Shown here: piece by piece, positions 36,725-47,047 of the stretch
Numbering within the stretch: the stretch's first letter is position 1
Layout of the letters: each line of letters opens with the position of its first letter
NCBI RefSeq assembly: GCF_000208745.1
Contig: NC_030858.1
Span: 1,010,597 to 1,074,596 of the forward strand
Length of the DNA: 64,000 nucleotides
From: Theobroma cacao
Taxonomy: Eukaryota > Streptophyta > Magnoliopsida > Malvales > Malvaceae
Direction of reading: 5' to 3'
Made by a program: the position numbers and the translations under genes
The notes under the pieces: model-generated
Database searches by the model: none
The model's input: only the letters and a program-made list of their open reading frames with translations
What the model was told of the DNA's origin: nothing

Positions 36725-38004
36725 GTTTTTATATATCAAAATATATATTTAAAAAATACATTCTATGGATTCAAGTCTAAATTTTAAACACACAAAAGTA
36801 ATCAAAATTTGAAATGATGGATAAATCATTTTTCTTAACCAATTATTATAAAATAAAAAGAAAACAAAATCAAATTAACTGAATTTAATCACCTATAAGA
36901 ATCTAACTTCGTGGAATCTGTTTCGAGAATCAACAAAGTTGCTATAAGATGCCTTATTGCTTGAATCATTGGAGCATATCTAAGTGTCGTGTTTTAAACT
37001 AAAAATTAATAAAAAGAGTTTTGTCTTGTGTCTTTTTGATCAAAAAAATTTAAAAGTTTATGTCTCATAAAGTGAAGTTGTCCTCTACATAAACAATTAT
37101 CTAGAGACATTTTTGGAATGTATATAATCTTTTTTTTTTTGGTCTTGAAAGGAATCTTGAACTTTGATGTGTTTAAAGGTCCAAGTTGTTAATTTTAAAA
37201 AAAATTCTTTAATCTATGATTAATTAACTATATATGAAAATATTTGATCTCTGAAATGATTGTTTACTAGCACAACTCTAGAGAACTCGTGCCGTTTTTA
37301 TAAAAATTAATTTTCACACAACAATTGTAACGAAGAAAAATATTTTTTTAATGTATTAATTCGTATTCGAACATATTTTTTGGCTCCACCTACCCATTAG
37401 CATTTCAAAATACTAAAAATTTTTATCTATAATTTCCCACCTAAAAAAAAATTATCAACAAAAAAAAAAAGGTGTACACATGTTGGGATAATGTTAAATG
37501 GCCTTATCCCTTTTATATTTACATTATTTTTCAGCCCATCATTTCCTCCAATTTTTTAAATATATAAATAAATAAATAAAGCATGTAAAACTGACAAATA
37601 CAAGCAGTAATTGTTGTATAAACTATGAAATAGTTCAATCGTGCGTTGTGTAAACGTCAGTAACTATCATAACTATTTCCCTGATGTTCATGTGATAAAC
37701 ATGCCTTGAATTTAATTTATTTTAATTTTTTATGTGCAAATAGACAAATATTAAAAATATATAAAAATTATCTAGATTTTTATAGATAAATTATTAATTT
37801 GTTATATAAATTCATAAGGGTGTTTTGATGTTTTCAATATGTTAGCAAAATTTTTAATTTTCTCACTATGTCAATTAGTTGTGAAAACAAATAATAATTA
37901 AATAAGTTGATCGCATTTAAATTAATTAATAGTGTGATATTCAAATAGCATTTCAATTAATGTATAATTAGGAAGAAACTTCTGCTTCAAATAGAAAAGT
38001 CATA

Positions 38005-38140
38005 TACGATACTTCATCTGTTTATAATATTTTTTGATTTTTACAAAAATTAAGATAAAAATTTTAAATTTAATATATTTTATATTAAAAATGAATTATT
38101 TAATACTTTTAAAATGAAAACTAAATTTATAATATAAAAA
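38005..38140. mobile_element. MITE-like fragment
   Basis: TACTTCATCTGTTTATAATATTTTTTGA-type sequence begins here and resembles the head of the block at 34628. It is followed by the same kind of filler (AAATTTAATATATTTTATATTAAAA). Only one end is recognisable, so it may be a fragment. Confidence 0.3.
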
Positions 38141-38705
38141 AACAGTATCAGGTAAAATTGTTACAGTAAATTTATAAACATATGTAAAATGTAGGTATTT
38201 AAAAGCGGAAGTACATGTATGAAAGTGGGTACTAAAGGACCACAACGCAACATAAATTGGGGGAGCGAGGCTGAGAGAGACAGACAATCAGACATTTCCT
38301 AAGAAATTACGTAAGCCGCTCCTTCCTTTTTACCTTTCTATGCCTCTGCCGTCTGCCTGACGACAGGTCATCACCACCTACAAAAATGAACAGCAAAAAT
38401 AAATCAAAATTTTTCTTCTATTATTATTATTTTAAGGCAGAGAAAACAAGTAGGTAGGGGACCATCCTTTCCTTATAGCTGGACAGTTTGCCATAAAAAC
38501 CAAACAGTACCTTCCCCTTCGTGGGCCCCACTTTCCCTTTGTGGACCCCTTCTCCTCTCCTCTTTTATTTTATTTTTTATTTGAGGGTTTTGGGCCCCGC
38601 AGCTTCGTTGAGGGGACCAGTAACAGTTTGCATTGATTAAGCCGGCGGCTGTCAGAGAAGTCAAAATTCTCGGTGGTCCCCGCTTCCCCCTATCCCTCAT
38701 CAATC

Positions 38706-38711
38706 CACGTG
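38706..38711 (+). promoter_or_regulatory. G-box upstream of the candidate small peptide gene
   Basis: CCACGTGT surrounds the CACGTG palindrome about 190 bases before the ATG at 38899, inside a GC-rich, CpG-containing island (about 38500-39090) that stands out from its AT-rich surroundings. Confidence 0.3.
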
Positions 38712-38898
38712 TACGGCTATGATACGCTTTCTCTTGAGCGCGTGCTTAGAACTGGGGACCACCCGGTGGTCCAAAGACCCCTCCTCTCGACGCGTGTCCC
38801 CGAGTCGTTGTCCCCGCAAGTGGCGGAGAGAGAAGCGACGTAATTTATGGTCCCCGCCCCCGGCGCCCCCCCCTCCTCTCTTCTTTCGTTTTCGCGCG

Positions 38899-39093
38899 AT
38901 GTCTCTCTTTCTCCACCTCCTCCTCCTCCTCCTCCTCGTCCACTACCTCATCATCTTCGGAGAAACTGGTGGTCGCTCATCGGGTACAGCCAGGAGCGGT
39001 CATGTGAAACCGTACGGAACTGAAAAACTTCTACTGCAAGACATTCCCCCCCCGGTTGCCTTTTCGTTAATGGTCGGATTTTTTATTTTTTAA
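38899..39093 (+). CDS. Possible small membrane or secreted peptide, 64 residues
   Basis: From the ATG at 38899 the frame encodes a strongly hydrophobic N-terminus (MSLFLHLLLLLLLVHYLIIF). A short hydrophilic segment follows, with ARSGHVKPYGTEKLLLQDIP, then a second hydrophobic C-terminal stretch (VAFSLMVGFFIF) and TAA. The N-terminus is a convincing signal peptide or signal anchor. The frame stays open upstream to 38719, but that part is low-complexity and arginine/proline-rich, so the inner ATG is preferred. The composition is clearly different from the AT-rich surroundings. An eight-base C run at about 39046-39053 is a possible sequencing-error site that could change the C-terminus. I do not recognise the family with certainty, and it could be a chance frame in a GC-rich regulatory island. 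Confidence 0.35.
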   Translation: MSLFLHLLLLLLLVHYLIIFGETGGRSSGTARSGHVKPYGTEKLLLQDIPPPVAFSLMVGFFIF

Positions 39094-41342
39094 CCAACTG
39101 CTAATCTCGTCAGTCTACAGTGCCCGTGACGTGGAAAGCATGCTCCCAGTTTTAAGGGATACAGCTGCTTACTATTAAAATTACTTACTACGAACCAACT
39201 TCGCCTACTCTTTTCTAGATACGATGATGTAGTTTGTTGCTGTTAGCACTTTTGACATGCATGGTACGCTCCGCTAATGTTCTTTTTTTTCCAATACAAA
39301 AAAATGACCGTCCAATCTAACAAACTTTAGATTTCTGAAAATCCTACTACCAGTATTTTCCTAATTTTTTCCCTTTTTCCCCTGTTTTTTGGGTTTTCCG
39401 AGATTTAATCATGCATCATTCCCTGTTAATTGAGTTTAGATTTTTAATTTAAAAAATTAATTAATTATAATTATTATTGAAAACTCGATATAGAAAAAAG
39501 ATATTTACAATTATTTAGTTGAATAATAAAATGTTTACCATTATCATTATTTTCGTGTTAAATCTCTATTATGAAAATATATATTCATATAGTATTTATA
39601 TATGATCATGTGTAATGTCTATATTTTGGTATTTCAGTTCTATTCATAACTGATTAACAGTTAATGTTGATTCCCATTTAATAACCAACAAAATATTTAT
39701 TGGCAAACAGATTTGAAAATTGTTCATCAATGTGAACAGTGCTTTGGAACACTGTTTTCCAATGGTTTCCAACCCTATTTTGCTATTGCGGCTCTGCAAA
39801 CTTTTCCAGCTTTCCCTTCATTTGCAGTAAATATTAAATTATTATAAATTCAAATATTTGATTTATTAATTAATATATAAAAAAAATTCACCACCAATTT
39901 ATTAAAAATATTGAATTGATCAATATAATTTAATTTTTATTATTTTCTATAAAAACTGTAATTAATCTAATGTACCTTAATTTAAAATCGAATCCATGGA
40001 CCGAATAGATTCACATTTATAGCATTTTTTGAAGAAACTATAGGAGGAAAAAGAACAGTGATCCAGGAACATAAAATACGATTGTTGCAACAGTTTAAGA
40101 AAGACCGGAGCAGCTTCGGCGGTACGGCAACCTGCGCCTCTGCCACTCATCTACATATATGCTTCGGTTTGGTCTGAATGCAACCCCGCACTTTACGTTC
40201 CAATTTTTTTTTTCAAAAAAAAATTAAAATAAAACCCTGGTCCCCACTCCCAAGGATTGCCACGTGACAGTTCAGAAACCGCCAGATCAAAATCAATCAA
40301 CGCCTTCCATCGGCCAAGCCTACGACCCAGGAAGGTCCACGCATGTTTTCGATAGAAGTTCCTTGGTACTTCCTCCCCCCCCTACTAGTCTTTTCGGATT
40401 AGGAAAAAAAGAAATAAATAAATAAATATTAGTAGTAATAAAAAATAATTATCGGTTTTCAATCATGTAAACATTTGATTCTACACACAAAAAGTCAAAA
40501 TAATTTTCTAAATTGTTTGAAAATAAAAGATAATTACGACTACTAAAACATTCCGTATCTAAATATTTAATTTTTAATAAAAGTTAATATCAAAATTGTA
40601 ATTATTTAAAATAAAAATATTTTGGGAAGAATAGTAAAATTATTTTTCGGATGTAAAAGGATAAATATATTTTCTCATTTAAAATTATTGTTATTTAAAT
40701 TTTTATAGACATTATGGCATGATGCCTTGTAAGAAAAATAATGTTTGTCGTACAACATAATCACATAGGGAAACTGTAGCAAAATAATAATGAGATAATA
40801 ACAATAAGAAATAATACTAAACAAAATTAAAATGAAAAATGAAATGGTCCCCCCATCCTGCCCACCCCCGCACCCTCCCATAAACCTCCAGCATGTTCAT
40901 AATAAGCAGATTTCTTCACCTGAAAACCGCCTTTTGAAAACTGCTTCCCTCTCTTCTTTCTTTCTTTCTTCTTCTTCTGCTTCTCTCTCTTTCCCTTTCT
41001 CTATTTGCACGTTTCATACAGTAACTCGTAATCATATATCTTTTTCTCTTACACCATATATCCTTAAAAGCCCTTAGCTTTGTTTGCTCTCTTGCACTGT
41101 TGTTTTCTCTCTGAAATACGAAGGATACAATCCCAGTTGTGTTTATAACTTGATACTGTGAACAAAGAAAGAAAAGAATCAGTCTTTTCCATCGTTTCTT
41201 TCGCTTTCTCTTTCTCTCTCTATCAAGCCATGAATTCATAATTGTCATCATCGTCTTCATCATCATCATCATCATCATAATATCTCTCTTTCGAATACGT
41301 TTTACAGAAAAAGAAAAGTGAGAAGGGGGGGGGGGGGGCGAC
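39094..41342. other. Upstream region and 5' leader of the KNOX gene
   Basis: AT-rich DNA (39280-40000 and 40400-40830) surrounds a GC-balanced island (about 40080-40390) with a CACGTG box at 40261-40266. From about 40900 the DNA is CT-rich, as expected of a long 5' UTR. This leader contains a four-codon upstream frame (ATG-AAT-TCA-TAA, 41230-41241), an ATC/CAT-rich stretch, and a run of 14 G (41325-41338) ending four bases before the start codon. Confidence 0.5.
41230..41241 (+). promoter_or_regulatory. Minimal upstream ORF in the KNOX 5' leader
   Basis: ATG AAT TCA TAA encodes Met-Asn-Ser and stops about 100 bases before the KNOX start. It is only functional if transcription begins upstream of 41230, which the CT-rich leader suggests. 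An effect on translation is inference. Confidence 0.35.
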
Positions 41343-44300
41343 ATGGCGTTTCACCACAACCACCTTTCTCAAGACCTTCCTCTACATCACTTTACCGACC
41401 AACAACAACAGCAACAAACGAACCGACAGCAACAAACCCAACAACTGCCGGAAACCACCGCACCCAATTGGTTAAACAGCGCTCTCCTCCGTTCACAGCA
41501 GCCTCAACCACCACAACCGCACACTCACTTCTCCGACCCTAACTTCCTTAACCTTCATACTACCACGACTGCTTCTGACTCCACCGCGGCTTCCCAGGGA
41601 CCCAACCAGTGGCTCTCCCGTTCGTCTTCCTCGATTCTTCAACGCAACCACAGTGACGTCATCGACGACGTGGCAGCCGCAGCGGCAGCAGCTGCAGGAG
41701 GAGGAGGCGGGGACTCCATGATCGCCGTGGAATCGGTAGATTTGAAGAACAGCAACAGCGAGACTATGAATAATAACAACAAGAGCGAAGGTGTTGTAGT
41801 AGAAAGTGGGGGAGGTGGAAGTGGTGCTGGAGATGGAGTTGTGAATTGGCAGAATGCGAGACACAAGGCGGAGATACTAGCTCACCCTTTGTATGAGCAA
41901 CTATTATCTGCACACGTGGCGTGTCTAAGGATCGCCACGCCAGTCGATCAGCTTCCGAGGATCGATGCTCAGCTGGCTCAGTCACAGCATGTGGTGGCGA
42001 AGTACTCGGCTCTCGGTGGCGGGGCCCAGGGCCTGGTTGGTGATGACAAAGAGCTTGATCAGTTCATGGTATGCTACTACTCCCACTGTTAGTCTGTTAC
42101 TACTACTTATTTCCTTTACTGGTTCTCTTCTTTCTTTGAAATCATTCATCTGATTAGCCTTGAGTGGCAATTTGGTAACTCCATACCCGGAGAAATGAGA
42201 AGAATTCACTGCTTCCCTGTGTGCTCCGTGATTGTTTCCATTTAAAGCTATCTGAAATTCTAAACCAAAGCCTTCAAAACTTTCTGTCCTTCGGGTTCTT
42301 CAAACATCTTGATTAGACTGGGCAGGAAACTGGTTTTAATTGCTAGCAGTTTTGTTGAGATTAATGCTGATTAATCTTTTTAAACATTGGTGATTAATTC
42401 AGGGGAGTGGGGTGCACCGACAATTGTTTTCTGATAAAGAGAAAGAAGGGAAAAAAGTTTGGTAGTGCATTTGTTTTTTGTTAGATAGGATGAGTTGATT
42501 GGTAGCAAGGAAAAAGTTGAAACCTTAAGTTTACAATTCAACCAGAGCCAAATCTGGAAAGGGTTCCTTGGCAGTCTCAGAGGTGATTTACTCATGTTTC
42601 AGAGGTAAAAGAAAATTTATGGTGAAGAAACCGACTGCTGATGCTGTGACAGCTTTGATTAGAAACCGTTGGGCAGGCTGAATTGTTAGAACTAGTTTGG
42701 CAGCCATAAGATATAGCATGAGAAAAATTGCATTAATGTCTAATCCTGATGAGCGAAGAGCGGGGTGAGCTGGTATTTGTGAACCAAAATAAGTGAATAG
42801 GTCGTTTCTTCCTTTTCCTTTTGGTGAATTGGATTGGACATTTTTTATGTCAAATAATGGGAAGTTCCAATCTCAACAATGTCAAGAACTTATGCTATTT
42901 CTCCACGCATCCTTCTCTATCTTCGCTTTCCTAGTACCGCAAGGATAAGGAATTCCCACCTTTACCATTCTTTTTTGAAGAAAAATACTCCAGAGATTAA
43001 TGAGGTAGCATATTGCATTCAAAAATTCAAGTGTTATGTCATTCTCACATGTGTGATAATCATGGAATCCTCCTCACTCTGTTCTGGACAGATGCAAGAA
43101 CACAGATACAACTAGCTTTGCGAAGAATCATCAGCATTTGGTGACAATGCTTGGTTTCATAAATGATTAATGCCTTTGAATTTCTCATGATTAGAAAAGA
43201 GAATCTCTATTGTACACTTGTTTTCAACATTGGCCTCTCTTGCTGATAAAATAAAGATTTCAATGCATCTTTGTATGTTGAAGTTTCAGAAGCCAATTTT
43301 AACCTTTTCCCTTCCTTGGTAATGCAGACGCATTATGTTCTGTTGCTATGTTCATTTAAAGAACAATTGCAACAACATGTTCGGGTCCATGCAATGGAAG
43401 CAGTAATGGCTTGTTGGGATATTGAGCAATCCTTACAGAGCTTAACAGGTAATGTTCTTGAAAATATCTCATTTTATTTGCATAGCGACATTGCCTTCCT
43501 GATATAAAATTATTGCTTCCAATATTGGTTCAGTACTCCAATGATTTGCAGTATTCTATGTGATTTCTAATCTGTGACAAATCATATTAGATGATGCTGA
43601 TTTCTGTTCGAAAATATCTTGCCTTTCCATATTGATTTAAGTACATTGATATGATTTCTAAGATCCTCTTCTCTCATATTTAGAGAAAAATATGGCCCAA
43701 GTTAATCTTGAATGCTGATTCTGTCATAATCTCTGCTGTGGCACATAAACAGGAGTTTCTCCAGGCGAAGGTACAGGTGCAACAATGTCTGATGACGATG
43801 AAGACCAAGTGGACAGTGATGCCAACTTGTTTGATGGAAGTCTGGAAGGTCCAGATTCCATGGGATTTGGGCCTCTGATCCCAACAGAGAGTGAGAGGTC
43901 TTTGATGGAGCGTGTGAGGCAAGAACTGAAGCATGAACTCAAACAGGTAATTGTTGAAATTATTGTTTTGTGGAGATTTTGATGTTTTGAGAATCAAGGT
44001 TACCGACTTGTGCACTCCTTACAGGGTTACAAGGAGAAGATTGTTGACATAAGGGAGGAAATTTTGCGCAAGAGACGGGCAGGGAAACTTCCTGGTGACA
44101 CAACATCAGTTTTAAAAGCTTGGTGGCAGTCACATTCTAAGTGGCCATACCCTACTGTTAGTGTCTAGTTCACCACTACCATGAACTGCATTCAACAAAC
44201 AAAAGGCACTCTGTTCATAACATTTTAAGCACCTAATCTTTTAATAGACTTGGGTCTGATAGCTTCAGGGTTATGTTGACAGAAATTTTGTTTTCATATC

Positions 44301-44683
44301 AGAAAATTTTTTACTTAAGTTTGTACCTGAAGTTTTGAAGATGCATTGGTTTCTTGAGCTATTTGCACATCAAATGCGTCCGGCTAGATCTTTGCTCCAA
44401 CTTCTAAATAACTGATCTTAACAAATTTTCAGGAGGAAGATAAGGCGAGGTTGGTTCAGGAAACAGGTTTACAATTAAAACAGATTAACAATTGGTTCAT
44501 CAATCAGAGGAAGAGGAACTGGCATAGCAACCCATCAACTTCTACCGTCTTGAAGAGCAAACGCAAAAGGTATGGTAAATAATGCATGTCATCTAGGTAA
44601 TTTATCCTTCTTGAGATCTTTGCACCAACCTTAATTTGAAAAGAAGTAATGCAGGTGAAAACAGCGGTGATCAATTCATGTAA
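41343..44683 (+). CDS. KNAT3: Class II KNOX homeodomain protein, KNAT3 type
   Basis: Six exons join in frame: 41343-42068, 43328-43448, 43753-43946, 44025-44156, 44433-44569 and 44644-44683, giving 449 residues. The N-terminus is rich in Gln, His and Ala, with poly-Gln (20-35), poly-Ala (111-118) and poly-Gly. KNOX1 spans about 173-217 ([20 protein letters not shown]), KNOX2 about 237-289, and an acidic [11 protein letters not shown] follows. The ELK domain begins at [20 protein letters not shown] (340-359). The TALE homeodomain spans roughly 362-424 with the recognition-helix core [12 protein letters not shown] (410-421). Class II KNOX proteins are broadly expressed nuclear regulators of differentiation and secondary wall formation that pair with BELL proteins. 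The tiny last exon supplies [12 protein letters not shown]. Without that splice the frame would end in YGK after exon 5. Which of KNAT3, KNAT4 or KNAT5 is closest is less certain. Confidence 0.93.
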
Positions 44684-46567
44684 AATGGAGGAAGACAGTC
44701 CAGAAACAATCACATAGATGATGTCTCTTCACATTTCCACTTCAATGATAAAAATCCAACATACTACATAGAAAAATTGCAACATTATAGGCTTTTCATG
44801 GAACTGCTGCGGGGGTTTCAAGTGAAAGGAACAGATTTTGCTTCAACATGAGAAAAGGGCTAACACAGAGGATGAGGTTAGAATTGATGGAAACCCGATT
44901 TGTGCCGTTTGGCAGGTATGCGTAGAGGCATGCAGTTTGGCGCTATGCACGCCATGCAATATTGTTAGAGAAAATTTAGGAATTATATTACTGTAACTTT
45001 ATTGGATAATTCCATTTGCATTGGCGAATTATGATTTTTGTTCTTCGTTCTTTTTGTCTCATTTCCATATCTGTGAATAAGCTTAGTGAGGGGTTTTGTG
45101 AGTGTACAGTGTAATAATCTTTACATAATTCCTTACAGTTATACTATTCATCATAGCTTTTTCTTTGGCATTGTAATGTAGAGTTAAAAATTTGCAGCAA
45201 AGATAATATATATGCTTCCACAGGTTTAATTGCCTTAGCTCTTGCCAGCAATTGCATTTGTTAGAAACCTTCTTAATAAAAGTCTTCTGTTGTCACTTGA
45301 TGTCTGTTCGGTATTTTACCTTATGTGTTCAATCTTATACTATCAACCGAAAACTTCAACTTTTAATTAAACCTGTTAGATTTCAAAACCTAAACTTCAA
45401 GACATGAGTGACGTTCCATGACGTAAAACTATGAATAGGGGATCAAGTGAGATATCAAATAGTGATAGAGGATTTTTCTTGAAGGTCTTTCTCTTTTGTA
45501 GTCTTCTTTGCTTTTTAGATATGAAAATGGATTTGGATATGCCTTAATGATAGACTCATAACAGTGTGAATTTGGGTCTATACCTAGCTTTTCATGCATA
45601 AATGTAGAATAACTTTGCAGGGTCAAAAGTCTTCAACTTTAGGTGCATTATTTTCTTATTCGAGTAGGTGGGACTTTTGAGATATGGATGTGCACGATTG
45701 ACTTTGGTTTTGGTTTACTTTTAAGGAAGTTTGGAGATCACACCGAAAATCTCGTTTGTCTTTTATGTCAAATTGAACCAAACTGTATTTGGGAATTGGA
45801 CTGGGGAATCTGTTAAGCAAGCATACTGCACTATCTTTTTTCAGGTTGTGATCAGTTTTGGGCCGGTGGACTTTGCTCAACAAACAAGCTTATGAAGGTT
45901 TCGACTATGAATGGATTCAGGGTAATACCCAAATTTATAAAACATTGACTTCTATACAAGTTATATTAGATTATTGAGAGTGCACGTCTTGTTAACCATT
46001 TTTAAAAAATTAAATAAAATATTTTAATCTCATATCGAATAATAAGAGAGTTTACAAAAGTTTATACATTGTAGTTAGTCTTTTAAAAAGAAAGTAAATA
46101 TCTCATCACAATCTAGTCTTGTCCCAAAAATTTTGAGTTGTCTCTACGTCTGGAGAATTATGGAGATTGAATTGGAACAAAATCATTGATTCTCTTCTAC
46201 TTTTGTTAGAACTAAACCGAATTAATGAGCTAAACAAGATTGGAAGGTATCAGGTTTAAGGTTTAACCAAGGTGGTAGGCCATTAATTTAATGTATAGTA
46301 ATTTAAGAATAATATGCTTAATTGTAAGAAGGAAAAAGAAATCCATAGAATTCTATGGGGGGCTCTTGTGGATTAAGATTCAATGTCAAATCCATCTAGT
46401 AATCACATTGGAAGTAAAAAGAAAAAGGAAAGCAATTTCCACCAATTTTTGATCATCAATTATTAACATGTCGGGCGTTCGTGGCATATTGAAAATTCAG
46501 ATGAACAGAGAACAATGAACAATGTACAGGATCAATGTTTACACTTTTATATGGTATAATAATTCAA
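44684..46567. other. Convergent intergenic region, KNOX gene and stress-protein gene A
   Basis: The first 500-600 bases are probably KNOX 3' UTR. The rest is moderately AT-rich and holds short open frames only. The last 100 bases or so before 46568 should be the 3' UTR of the minus-strand gene. Nothing else was recognised. Confidence 0.5.
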
Positions 46568-47047
46568 TCAAAAACTGGGTTTATCACATCCCATCTCCCC
46601 TTTCTGTATCCCAGCTGGAGCTGCAAATCTAGCAGAGAAACCAGGAAATCCAGCATCAACTTCCCTATGTATCCCTTCATCGAAATTGAGTTCATAGCTC
46701 TGAGGATCATACTGAAACAGCATCGACGGCCTTCTTTTCTTGTTAATCCCGTGTATGCTAAACCTGCGGATGAAGTTCTTCCACCTCGGCCCTGCCAAAA
46801 CCTCTGATGTTTCTCTGAGTTTCATAGCTTTTCTCTTCAACCAACCGTCTCTTACCTCTTCCTTTTGGTGCAGCAGGTACTCCTGCCCTCCTCCATTGCC
46901 GTTCCGACGCCACCAGCAAAGGCCCTGGATGCAACCGCATCCGGATGATGAAATCCTCTCTTCGAAATCTCGAGCGCCTTCGTCGTCGTCGTCTCTTAAT
47001 GGCCAAGTTTCGTTAACATGTGCTGGTTTCTCCTGTGGGGTGGCCAT
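46568..47047 (-). CDS. Plant 'stress induced protein' family member A, 159 residues
   Basis: This intronless frame begins MATPQEKPAHVNETWPLRDD and ends in TGA at 46568. It has a Cys/Trp cluster (CGCIQGLCWWRR, about 37-48), a basic middle (RWKNFIRRFSIHGINKKRRP) and the family core FQYDPQSYELNFDEG, followed by FPGFSARFAAP. Proteins with this FxYDPxSYxLNFD core form a small plant family annotated in databases as stress-induced or uncharacterised. No catalytic motif, signal peptide or membrane segment is seen. Biochemical function is unknown. A second member lies 2.6 kb away in the same orientation (49675-50085). The plus-strand frame overlapping it is a shadow. Confidence 0.82.
   Translation of the reverse strand: MATPQEKPAHVNETWPLRDDDDEGARDFEERISSSGCGCIQGLCWWRRNGNGGGQEYLLHQKEEVRDGWLKRKAMKLRETSEVLAGPRWKNFIRRFSIHGINKKRRPSMLFQYDPQSYELNFDEGIHREVDAGFPGFSARFAAPAGIQKGEMGCDKPSF

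Larger units (their letters stand above)
29344..38705. other. Long gene-poor interval downstream of TRS120
   Basis: The TRS120 3' UTR occupies the first few hundred bases. The interval 29700-33900 is only moderately AT-rich and includes a diverged duplication (31140-31490) and C/G homopolymers. Its open frames are short and unrelated to known proteins; noncoding transcripts are possible. From 34000 on it is AT-rich, with a MITE-like block (34628-34815), trinucleotide microsatellites, and two GC-balanced islands (35440-35780 and 36240-36600). The islands each carry a CACGTG G-box, at 35659 and 36283. A second MITE-like head lies at about 38005. I see no protein-coding gene that can be defended. 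Confidence 0.5.
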
